Shown piece by piece: positions 1 to 7,493 of a DNA stretch of 8,761 nt. The notes under the pieces were generated by a model, which was not told the DNA's origin, made no database searches, and saw only the letters and a program-made list of their open reading frames with translations. Made by a program: the position numbers and the translations under genes. This DNA comes from Clostridia bacterium (GTDB lineage: Bacteria; Bacillota_A; Clostridia; Christensenellales; Aristaeellaceae). Each line of letters starts with the position of its first letter. Positions within the stretch are counted from its first letter, which is position 1. The stretch spans positions 1 through 8,761 of the forward strand of contig JAFUDW010000095.1 of assembly GCA_017464225.1 (NCBI GenBank), in the 5' to 3' direction.

Positions 1-97
1 AAAAGTCCAATCCAAAATCATGACAGTCTTATTTGTATGCCCATTTTCCATGGTTATGTGAAAGATATTGGTCTCTATTTCTCTCTTTTTCTAATGT
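1..97. other. AT-rich intergenic sequence, no gene seen
   Basis: This stretch lies beyond the glmS terminator and runs to the window edge. It is visibly richer in A and T than the coding DNA beside it and has a pyrimidine-rich run at about 71-92 on the plus strand. The only reading frames are tiny; for example, an ATG at 20 stops after 13 codons and has no ribosome binding site. It may be the spacer before the next gene outside the window. Confidence 0.5.
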
Positions 98-134
98 AAA
101 AGAGGCTGCTGCACTTTTTGTTAGTGCAACAGCC
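98..134 (-). terminator. Rho-independent terminator of glmS
   Basis: On the minus strand a 12-bp stem (arms 123-134 and 104-115, one G·U pair) encloses a 7-base loop (116-122). It is followed directly by TCTTTTA, with a T4 run at 98-101. It lies 72 bp past the glmS stop in the direction of transcription, and no gene stands between. The form is that of a strong intrinsic terminator ending the ytvI-like/glmS unit. On the plus strand the downstream flank has no T run, so it appears one-directional. Confidence 0.88.
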
Positions 135-145
135 CCCGCAGGATC

Positions 146-168
146 ATAAGGGCCGCGGAGGCCCTTAT
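146..168. repeat. Perfect 9-bp hairpin between glmS and its terminator
   Basis: Arms 146-154 (ATAAGGGCC) and 160-168 (GGCCCTTAT) are exact inverted repeats around a 5-base loop. On neither strand is the stem followed by a T run, so it is not a canonical terminator. It lies 38 bp past the glmS stop and 11 bp before the real terminator. As RNA it could protect the 3' end of the glmS message or help pausing. A protein-binding palindrome is equally possible. Confidence 0.55.
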
Positions 169-206
169 CGTATCCCCATCCCCATATCAGCGTTTCTTAC
201 CACGGA

Positions 207-2045
<1,839 letters not shown>

Positions 2046-2073
2046 GTCAGATGCTCCTCACTTTTTCTGTTTT

Positions 2074-3246
2074 TTATCGTTTTTTTGCCTGGCGCTTTTC
2101 ATTGGTTTCCCTGCGCCAGTTTTCAAACAGCGGTTTTGCTTTTTGCGGGGCCAGCCGTCCGGCGTCGGCGTCCAGCACCACGCGGCAGACGTTGGCGGCC
2201 AAAGGCCCGATGATCAGGCCCAGCGTGCCGATCATCTGGAAGCCTGCGAACATCGATATCATGGTAATCAGCGGGTACAGGCCCAGCTGCTTGCCCACGA
2301 TGCGGGGCTCAATGATCTGGCGCACGGTAACGGTGACCAGATAGATGACGAACAACCCGATGGCCCTGTAATAATTGCCCATGATCAGCGCCACGATGGC
2401 CCATGTATTCAGGAACAGGCCAGCGCCGATTACCGGCAGCACGTCTGCGATGCCGATGAGCACGCCCAGCAGCAGGGCATAGGATTCGCCCAGGATCATC
2501 AGTCCCGCGATGATGATCAGCATGAGCACAAAGGAAATGAAAATTTGCGCCTTGATCTGCCCGAAGAAGGCCGCGAATACGCCGTCCCTGATCAGCAGGA
2601 AACGCTTCATGACATGGGCAGGCAGCGTATTCTGAAAATATCCGATGATGCGGTCCTTATCATAGCTGAAATAGAAGGTGCCCATGATGGTAAAGATGAT
2701 GGAAAGAATGATGATGGGCAGCGAGGTGGCGGTATTGATGGTAAAGCCCGCGATGCGGGTGGAAAGGTTGCCGGCGAAGGAGACCACGTTGGACAGCAGG
2801 TTATTCAGCGCGCTGTTGACCGTGGTCAGAAAATCCTCGGGAAGCAGGTGCTGGTAATCCTGATACAGTTGGTTGACCAGCCGGGTCAAAGCGCTGTACA
2901 GCGAGCGCGCCAGGTCGGGCGTGGCCCGCAGCAGGTTGACGCCCTCGCGCAGCACCCGGTTGGATACCAGCATCACCGTCGCCGTCAAAAGGCCAAACAG
3001 CAGCAGCATGCACAGCAGCGTGGCGATGATGCGGGCGGCCTTGAGCCGTTTGAGCGCTTTGCGCAGCAGCTTTGCCACCGGCTCCAGGACGGCGGCCAGC
3101 AGCAGCGCCAGCACAAAGGGCCAAACATAGGGAAGAAGGCGCAGCGAGCCCAGGAACAGCAGCAGCACAACAACAATGATCCCCAGACGGCGGGGAATAT
3201 CATTCATTTTTTTATTCCACGCGGAAAGCCGGTCCAGCAGATTCAC
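2074..3246 (-). CDS. AI-2E family / YtvI-like membrane transporter
   Basis: This is a polytopic membrane protein of 390 residues in the AI-2E transporter (PerM/YtvI) family. Hydrophobic segments lie at about 20-54 (two), 71-95, 168-195, 233-305 (several) and 325-352. The large, more polar stretch between the third and fourth segments is typical of the family. The conserved block DVLPVIGAG (268-276), followed by TWAI and GNY, resembles the sporulation protein YtvI more than TqsA. The C-terminus is basic (ending RQAKKR). The substrate is unknown; members have been linked to AI-2 export, ion/proton antiport or spore formation. I chose the GTG start because AAAGGGAGG lies 10 bp upstream. The longer frame from 3363 would make the promoter at 3295-3323 coding. 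It is first in a unit with glmS. Confidence 0.9.
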   Translation of the reverse strand: MNLLDRLSAWNKKMNDIPRRLGIIVVVLLLFLGSLRLLPYVWPFVLALLLAAVLEPVAKLLRKALKRLKAARIIATLLCMLLLFGLLTATVMLVSNRVLREGVNLLRATPDLARSLYSALTRLVNQLYQDYQHLLPEDFLTTVNSALNNLLSNVVSFAGNLSTRIAGFTINTATSLPIIILSIIFTIMGTFYFSYDKDRIIGYFQNTLPAHVMKRFLLIRDGVFAAFFGQIKAQIFISFVLMLIIIAGLMILGESYALLLGVLIGIADVLPVIGAGLFLNTWAIVALIMGNYYRAIGLFVIYLVTVTVRQIIEPRIVGKQLGLYPLITMISMFAGFQMIGTLGLIIGPLAANVCRVVLDADAGRLAPQKAKPLFENWRRETNEKRQAKKR

Positions 3247-3256
3247 GGAAACTGCG

Positions 3257-3265
3257 CCTCCCTTT
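3257..3265 (-). promoter_or_regulatory. Ribosome binding site fixing the GTG start of the YtvI-like gene
   Basis: The minus strand reads AAAGGGAGG, a near-perfect Shine-Dalgarno, 10 bases before GTG at 3244-3246. No comparable site precedes the alternative start at 3363. This decides the start in favour of the shorter, 390-residue protein. Confidence 0.8.
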
Positions 3266-3294
3266 GACGGATTCAAAGCGGCATATACTACTTT

Positions 3295-3323
3295 ATTATA
3301 ACAAAGCAGCCGGACAAATGCAA
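3295..3323 (-). promoter_or_regulatory. Sigma-A type promoter for the YtvI-like gene and glmS
   Basis: On the minus strand a TTGCAT -35 box (3318-3323) and a perfect TATAAT -10 box (3295-3300) are separated by exactly 17 bp. Transcription would start near 3288, leaving a leader of about 42 bases before the GTG. The site is vegetative in form; I see no sporulation-sigma consensus. It is the only good promoter seen upstream of glmS, so it probably sets GlmS supply. The -35 box lies in the centre of the inverted repeat at 3308-3334. Confidence 0.82.
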
Positions 3324-3334
3324 CTTGCCCGGCT
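3308..3334. repeat. Inverted repeat centred on the -35 box
   Basis: Arms 3308-3316 (AGCCGGACA) and 3326-3334 (TGCCCGGCT) pair over 9 positions, with one pair that is G·U in minus-strand RNA. The 9-base centre (3317-3325) contains the -35 hexamer. It could be an operator for a dimeric regulator of the ytvI-like/glmS promoter. Alternatively it is a weak terminator for the AAA+ gene, since the minus strand continues GCTTTGTT after the stem. The T run is poor, so neither reading is certain. Confidence 0.5.
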
Positions 3335-3358
3335 GAAAATATGGATTTTTCGGCGGCG

Positions 3359-3392
3359 ATCAAACGCTTGCGGAAAACGCCGGCCGTTTGAT
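3359..3392. repeat. Inverted repeat just past the AAA+ gene stop
   Basis: Eight-base perfect arms, 3359-3366 (ATCAAACG) and 3385-3392 (CGTTTGAT), flank a smaller inner stem (GCG 3370-3372 with CGC 3378-3380). The structure begins 7 bp past the AAA+ stop in the direction of transcription. No T run follows on the minus strand, so it is not a standard intrinsic terminator. It may stabilise the 3' end of the upstream message. Confidence 0.4.
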
Positions 3393-3399
3393 ATGCCGT

Positions 3400-4515
3400 T
3401 TATTCATCCTGCTTTTGTTCTTCGGCGCTTTCTTCCTCGGGCTGCGCCTGCTCCCGGATGCCGGTCACGTCGGCCACGGTGAGCTGCATCAGCATCTCCC
3501 GGGTGATCTCGCCCTCGGTTTCGCCCAGCCGGTCAGCCTGCCGGGCAATGATGGTTTCAAACAGATTGCGCACGCCGCGGGCGTTGCCAAAGCCCTTGAC
3601 GTCCACGCGCTCGATATCGATGAGCTGGCGCAGGGCGGCCCGGGCCTCGTCGTCCATGGTATAGCCCGCCTTGTTCATGCGCAGATCAAAGATGCCCATG
3701 AGCTCGTCCAGCGTATAGTCCGGGAAGTCAATGAAGCGGTTGAAGCGGCTCTCCAGGCCGGGATTGCTGTGCAGAAATTTTTCCATGGGCTCAATGTATC
3801 CCGCCACGATAACGATCAGATCGTCCCGGTGATCCTCCATGGCCTTGAGCAGCGTATCCACGGCTTCGGCGCCGTAATCGTTTTCGCCGCGGTTGGTCAG
3901 GGCGTAGGCCTCGTCGATGAACAGCACGCCGCCCATGGCTTTGTTGATGCAGTCCTTGGTTTTGATGGCAGTCTGGCCCACGTAGCCCGCCACCAGATCG
4001 CCGCGGTCCACCTCCACCAGCTGCCCCTTGCTCAATATGCCCAGCGAATGGAAAATTTTGCTGAGGAAGCGGGCGATGGTAGTCTTGCCGGTGCCGGGAT
4101 TGCCGCTGAACACCATGTGCAGGCTCAAATCGCTGGTGGGCAGATCATGCTCCTTCCTGAGCTGCTGCATCTGGATCCAGTGCACCAGCGTGTCGATCTC
4201 TTCCTTCACGGTATCCAGGCCAATGTAGGCGTTGAGCTCGGCCAAAAGATCCTCCAGCTTTTCCTTAGGCACCTCTTCCGCCTTGGCGTCGCTGGTGGTT
4301 TTGCCGTTGCCCGTGCTGGCCGCCGTGCCGTCGCTGCCCGCCAGGATCTGATCGCTGGGGCGCAGGGGCTGATCCTTTTCCTTTTCCAGGCTGGGGATAT
4401 CCACGCGGCTGGCCGGGAAAAAGTCGTTATACACGCTGGTCAGGTTGCGCCGGGCCATGGACTGGATGATCTCGTTTTGAAGCTTGATGATCTCGTCTTT
4501 TCTGCTGGTGCTCAT
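3400..4515 (-). CDS. AAA+ ATPase of the CbbX/SpoVK family
   Basis: This 371-residue protein has a single AAA+ module. Walker A is GNPGTGKTT (138-146) and Walker B is GGVLFIDEAYAL (195-206, Asp201/Glu202). A pore-loop-like GYVG lies at 177-180, an arginine-finger SRFNR at 256-260, and a sensor-2-like GNARGVRN at 310-317. These fit the CbbX/SpoVK branch, whose members form ring hexamers that remodel client proteins. CbbX reactivates Rubisco and SpoVK is a sporulation protein. An N-terminal helical part (1-35) and a Ser/Thr/Gly/Ala-rich linker (about 55-80) precede the ATPase, and the tail (358-371) is strongly acidic. No Rubisco gene is nearby, so the client is unknown. The ATG start has AAAGGAG 7 bp upstream. 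It lies 21 bp after the GNAT gene and is probably the last gene of the darA unit. Confidence 0.92.
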   Translation of the reverse strand: MSTSRKDEIIKLQNEIIQSMARRNLTSVYNDFFPASRVDIPSLEKEKDQPLRPSDQILAGSDGTAASTGNGKTTSDAKAEEVPKEKLEDLLAELNAYIGLDTVKEEIDTLVHWIQMQQLRKEHDLPTSDLSLHMVFSGNPGTGKTTIARFLSKIFHSLGILSKGQLVEVDRGDLVAGYVGQTAIKTKDCINKAMGGVLFIDEAYALTNRGENDYGAEAVDTLLKAMEDHRDDLIVIVAGYIEPMEKFLHSNPGLESRFNRFIDFPDYTLDELMGIFDLRMNKAGYTMDDEARAALRQLIDIERVDVKGFGNARGVRNLFETIIARQADRLGETEGEITREMLMQLTVADVTGIREQAQPEEESAEEQKQDE

Positions 4516-4536
4516 GGGAAAGCTCCTTTATGTGAA

Positions 4537-5067
4537 TTATTTGAGTGCTTTGGACAGGTACAGCAGTAAATCGTCATCGTTACTGCAGGGCGCGTACTGC
4601 GCCAGCGGCTTGCCCTGATACCACACGCCGCTGCCATCGGGCAGATAGCCCCGCCGCGCGTACAGCCGCTGCGCGGGCCCATAGCCCGAATGCAAGCCCA
4701 CCGCCAGGCATACGGTATCGCAAAGCTTCGCGGCTTCGCGCTCGGCGGCATCCAGCAGCCGACTGCCGATGCCCTGGTGGTGCAGATGGAAAAACACCGT
4801 TAAATCGTCGATTTCCGGGATGCCGCGATGGGCCCAGGGACCGCCGTCCGGGTCCAGCCGAAGCGTGCACTGCCCGGCTATCGCGCCTTGATAGACCGGG
4901 ATGAATACCAGCCGCCGGCCGGCTTCCTGCTCCCGCCAATAACCGGTGTAGGTATCGCGCCGCGGATGCCAGCCGTAGGAAAAGTAGGTATCATACAGGA
5001 TATCGGCGTCCTCCGGCAGCATGGAACGGATCAGTAATGGACCGTCGTCAAAGTAGATTTTACTCAT
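4537..5067 (-). CDS. GNAT family N-acetyltransferase
   Basis: GNAT enzymes move an acetyl group from acetyl-CoA to an amine on a small molecule or protein. The 176 residues are the usual size for a single GNAT domain. The acetyl-CoA-binding motif A is seen as IDDLTVFFHLHHQGIGSRLL (86-105), with the pyrophosphate-loop signature QGIGS at 98-102. The late motif SGYGPAQRLYARRGYLPDG (127-145) is the typical helix and strand near the C-terminus. The substrate cannot be told. I chose the ATG at 5067, inside the ricT stop region (ATGAGTAA, 8-bp overlap). The ATG at 5127 would lie deep in ricT and add 20 non-family residues. No good Shine-Dalgarno precedes 5067, so translation is probably coupled to ricT. 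The AAA+ gene follows 21 bp later. Confidence 0.9.
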   Translation of the reverse strand: MSKIYFDDGPLLIRSMLPEDADILYDTYFSYGWHPRRDTYTGYWREQEAGRRLVFIPVYQGAIAGQCTLRLDPDGGPWAHRGIPEIDDLTVFFHLHHQGIGSRLLDAAEREAAKLCDTVCLAVGLHSGYGPAQRLYARRGYLPDGSGVWYQGKPLAQYAPCSNDDDLLLYLSKALK

Positions 5068-5968
5068 CGTCCAGCATGACGCTCTCGTCCTCAATGGCTT
5101 CCACCGAGGTCTCGATGAACTCCTCATCCATGTCGGCGGACTCGTTCTCGCTGCGGCGGCTGCCCAGGCGCTTCACGTTTTCGGCGGGATAATCCCTCAG
5201 CTCGCTGCTGTCGCCGTTTGTGATGCGCACGCGCACGGTCTCTTTGAGGATATTGACCTCCTGCACCGTGCCGATGCCGTCCGGGGTCATCACATCCCGG
5301 CCCACCCGGGGCATGCGCTTGCGGGTGGCCTCGTAGTGATCCTGCTCGTATTTGAGGCAGCACATGAGCCGGCCGCATACGCCGCTGATCTTGGTGGGGT
5401 TGAGGCTCAGGTTTTGCTCCTTGGCCATTTTGATGGATACCGGCTGGAAATCGCCCATGAACTGGGCGCAGCATACCGGCCTGCCGCACAGACCCAGGCC
5501 GCCCAGCATTTTGGCCTCGTCGCGCACGCCGATCTGCTTGAGCTCGATGCGGGTCTTGAACACAGAGGCCAGGTTTTTGACCAGAGCGCGGAAATCCACC
5601 CGGCCGTTGGCGGTAAAGTAAAACAGGATCTTGCTGTTGTCAAAGGTGTACTCCACGCTGACCAGCTTCATCTCCAGCTTATGCTCGATGATTTTTTTCT
5701 GGCAGATGGCGTAGGCCTCTTTTTCCTTGCGGCGGTTTTCCTGCTGGCGCTGGGCGTCCTCCACGGTGGCGATGCGCACCACGGGCTTTAAGGGCGGGGT
5801 GATCTCGCTGTCCGGCACCTCGTGAACGCCGGTGACCACCTCGCCGTATTCGATGCCGCGGGCGGTCTCCACGATCACGGCGTCGCCCGCCGTGGGCCAC
5901 AGCTTGCCGGGATCAAAATAATACAGCTTGCCTGCGTTGTGAAAGCGCACGCCGATTATGGTTGCCAT
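5060..5968 (-). CDS. ricT: PSP1-domain protein RicT (YaaT)
   Basis: This is the homologue of B. subtilis RicT/YaaT. There it works with RicA and RicF as the Y-complex, which binds iron-sulfur clusters, assists RNase Y in mRNA processing and influences Spo0A phosphorylation, competence and biofilm formation. The protein has 302 residues and a PSP1 core at about 60-150. Two matching cysteine motifs follow, CGRPVCC (161-167) and CGRLMCC (198-204), giving six cysteines that fit the family's cluster ligands. A KOW-like basic segment (about 222-268) and an acidic tail (279-302) close it. The ATG has GGAGG 10 bp upstream. The start overlaps the holB stop by 13 bp and the stop overlaps the GNAT start by 8 bp. 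The darA-holB-ricT order agrees with the Bacillus yaaQ-yaaT cluster. Confidence 0.95.
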   Translation of the reverse strand: MATIIGVRFHNAGKLYYFDPGKLWPTAGDAVIVETARGIEYGEVVTGVHEVPDSEITPPLKPVVRIATVEDAQRQQENRRKEKEAYAICQKKIIEHKLEMKLVSVEYTFDNSKILFYFTANGRVDFRALVKNLASVFKTRIELKQIGVRDEAKMLGGLGLCGRPVCCAQFMGDFQPVSIKMAKEQNLSLNPTKISGVCGRLMCCLKYEQDHYEATRKRMPRVGRDVMTPDGIGTVQEVNILKETVRVRITNGDSSELRDYPAENVKRLGSRRSENESADMDEEFIETSVEAIEDESVMLDDE

Positions 5969-6948
5969 AAAATGATTTCCTCCGAAATAATATATAATAA
6001 TCTCTCGGCCACCGCCTGCCAGGATACGTTGCTGGCCCGATAGCGGTTGGCTTCGATGATCGCGGTCAATACGTTCTCCAGCGCCCGGGGCGAGGCGTGC
6101 AGCCAGCTTTCGTGGCAGGCCGTTTCAGCCGCGGCCTGAGGCGCCGGCCTGGCCCCCATGCTGAACAGCAGATATTCCCGGACACGCTGCTCCAAAATGG
6201 ATAAAAGCTCCCCGGCGTCCTCCCGTTTGTCCTTGAGCATGGCCGAGGCCCCGGGCACATCCCGGGCCGAACGGAGCGAAAAAAAGGTCTGCTCGCACAG
6301 CGTGCGCACCTGCAAAAAAGCGGGATCCTCCCGCATGGAGAGCGCCAGTCCCAGGCTGCCGCCGCAGAGGATGGACAGCTCCCGGGCCTGCGCCGCGTCG
6401 GCGCCGCGCTCCTTGAGCGCGTCCTCGATCTCCTGCCGGGGCCAGGGCGGCACGCGCACCACCCGGCAGCGGGAGCGCACGGTGGACAGCAGCCCGGCGT
6501 CGCCCGAGGCCGTCAGGATGAACCGCGTGCTGCCGTCGGGCTCCTCCAGCGATTTAAGCAGGGCGTTCTGGGCCTGAGGCGTCATGCGCTGGGCATTTTC
6601 CAGCAGCACCACCCGTTGGCCGCCCTCCACGGCGTGCATGGACAAGGCGTGGATGATCTCCCGCAGGTGATCCACCTTGATGGAGCGTTCCTTTTCACCC
6701 GCCGAGGGCGTCAAAAGATCGGGATGCGTGCCGTTCATCGCGCGCTTGCAGCCCTTGCACTGCATACAGGGCTTGACGCCCGGGCCCACGCATAAATAGG
6801 CGCAGGCAATCAGCCGGGCCAGCGTGCGCTTGCCGACCCCGGCCATGCCCATGAGCGCCGTGGCGTGGGAGGCGCGGCCCGACCGCACGTCGCCGATCAG
6901 CGCCGCCACCGCCTCGCCGCGGGTAAGAAAATCATCCAGCTCGATCAA
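5956..6948 (-). CDS. holB: DNA polymerase III delta' subunit
   Basis: Delta' is the stator subunit of the clamp loader that places the beta sliding clamp on primed DNA during replication. The 330 residues agree with the family. It shows a P-loop GMAGVGKRT (34-42, Lys40), four zinc-ligand cysteines (53, 61, 64, 67), a degenerate Walker B VVLLENAQRM (113-122), NALLKSLEEP (128-137) and the SRC motif (159-161) typical of clamp-loader subunits. The N-terminal LTRGEAVAALIGDVRSGR is the usual opening for HolB. The start is TTG (6946-6948), with GGAAGG 9 bp upstream. An in-frame TGA lies 24 bp before it and no ATG precedes the P-loop in frame, so TTG is the best choice. It follows darA by 88 bp and overlaps ricT by 13 bp. 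Confidence 0.95.
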   Translation of the reverse strand: MIELDDFLTRGEAVAALIGDVRSGRASHATALMGMAGVGKRTLARLIACAYLCVGPGVKPCMQCKGCKRAMNGTHPDLLTPSAGEKERSIKVDHLREIIHALSMHAVEGGQRVVLLENAQRMTPQAQNALLKSLEEPDGSTRFILTASGDAGLLSTVRSRCRVVRVPPWPRQEIEDALKERGADAAQARELSILCGGSLGLALSMREDPAFLQVRTLCEQTFFSLRSARDVPGASAMLKDKREDAGELLSILEQRVREYLLFSMGARPAPQAAAETACHESWLHASPRALENVLTAIIEANRYRASNVSWQAVAERLLYIISEEIILWQP

Positions 6949-7036
6949 AAGGAAAGCCCTTCCAACAAAAAATCATCGTTGCGGAACGCGCAAAAGGACT
7001 TGTAAGCCCTGAAAACGTGCCGACGGGGAATTTCGG

Positions 7037-7366
7037 TCAGTATTTGCGGAACTGCTCCACGTCCAGCACGAACACTGTGGCGCCGCCTACGGTGACCTCG
7101 ATGGGCATATGGGCGTACATGCCCGCGATGCCGCCCGCCGCCATGGGCGAGGCCGTCATCTGTTTGCGGCTCTTGCAAACCTTTTCAATGATGTGCAGGC
7201 TGCCGTCAAGCCTGTCGTCCTCCACGCCGATCAGCAGCGTGGTGTTGCCTGCCCGCAGGAAGCCGCCGGTGGTGGCCAGTTTGGTCACGCTGTAGCCTTC
7301 GTTCATCAGCTCCGATACCAGGCGGTTGGCGTCCTCATCCTGAATGATGGCGATCACCAGTTTCAT
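7037..7366 (-). CDS. darA: Cyclic-di-AMP receptor DarA (PII-like, YaaQ/PstA)
   Basis: DarA is a small trimeric PII-like cytoplasmic protein that binds the second messenger cyclic-di-AMP. Its downstream target is not settled. At 109 residues it has the family's usual length. It carries the hallmark VTKLATTGGFLRAGNTTLLI (27-46), part of the nucleotide-binding site, followed by GVEDD (47-51) and the C-terminal EVTVGGATVFVLDVEQF (90-106). I chose the ATG at 7366 because AAGGAGG stands 8 bp upstream and the protein then starts MKLVIAI like its homologues; the ATG 42 bp earlier lies in the leader. It is first in the unit, with its own promoter at 7421-7449. The yaaR gene that follows it in B. subtilis is absent. 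Confidence 0.96.
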   Translation of the reverse strand: MKLVIAIIQDEDANRLVSELMNEGYSVTKLATTGGFLRAGNTTLLIGVEDDRLDGSLHIIEKVCKSRKQMTASPMAAGGIAGMYAHMPIEVTVGGATVFVLDVEQFRKY

Positions 7367-7398
7367 GGTCAGCGCCTCCTTTTCACCAAAATACAGGC

Positions 7399-7414
7399 GG
7401 AAAAACACTTTTCC
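7399..7414 (-). promoter_or_regulatory. Perfect hairpin at the predicted 5' end of the darA message
   Basis: The minus strand reads GGAAAA, GTGT, TTTTCC: a 6-bp perfect stem with a 4-base loop. Counting from the -10 box, the predicted transcription start is the G at 7414, the first base of the stem. The mRNA would thus begin in a hairpin, a form known to shield 5' ends from decay. It could instead be a palindromic operator at the start site. Confidence 0.5.
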
Positions 7415-7420
7415 TTATCC

Positions 7421-7449
7421 ATTATACTATATTGCGGCCCAAAGCGCAA
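7421..7449 (-). promoter_or_regulatory. Sigma-A type promoter for the darA-holB-ricT unit
   Basis: On the minus strand a TTGCGC -35 box (7444-7449) and a perfect TATAAT -10 box (7421-7426) are 17 bp apart. Transcription would start near 7414, giving a leader of about 48 bases before the darA ATG. It lies between the PBP stop (7494) and darA. I see no clear terminator after the PBP gene, so some read-through from there is possible. Confidence 0.82.
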
Positions 7450-7493
7450 TCATTTCCACTTTTACGCGGGACCGCAAAAACAGTTTTCCGCGC

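Noticed and set aside
20..61. A 13-codon plus-strand frame starting at ATG 20.
   Set aside because: It is very short, with no ribosome binding site and no recognisable product. It is expected by chance in AT-rich spacer DNA.
2046..2250. A glmS ribozyme upstream of glmS.
   Set aside because: Only 28 non-coding bases are available; the rest is the coding end of the YtvI-like gene.
3247..3363. An N-terminal extension of the YtvI-like protein from an ATG at 3363.
   Set aside because: It would run through a consensus promoter (3295-3323) and lacks a Shine-Dalgarno. The GTG at 3246 has AAAGGGAGG and gives a normal-length protein.
4294..4311. A second P-loop-like GNGKTT in the AAA+ protein (residues 69-74).
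   Set aside because: It lies in a Ser/Thr/Gly-rich linker with no strand before it, no helix after it and no partner Walker B. The real Walker A is at 138-146.
3388..4569. A 393-codon plus-strand open frame opposite the AAA+ gene.
   Set aside because: It mirrors the AAA+ gene, whose Walker A, Walker B and arginine-finger motifs are intact on the minus strand. No plus-strand promoter or ribosome binding site is seen.
5068..5127. A longer GNAT protein starting at the ATG at 5127.
   Set aside because: The added 20 residues come from ricT read out of frame, do not resemble a GNAT domain and have no ribosome binding site.
6967..7010. Possible terminator between darA and holB: 5-bp stems followed by T4 or a distant T6.
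   Set aside because: The stems are short, one includes a G·U pair, and the T6 run starts well past the other stem. Read-through into holB is more likely.
7461..7480. A GCGGGACCGC inverted repeat flanked by T and A runs after the PBP gene.
   Set aside because: The four-base arms leave a loop of two, and no T run follows on the minus strand. It is too weak to call a terminator.
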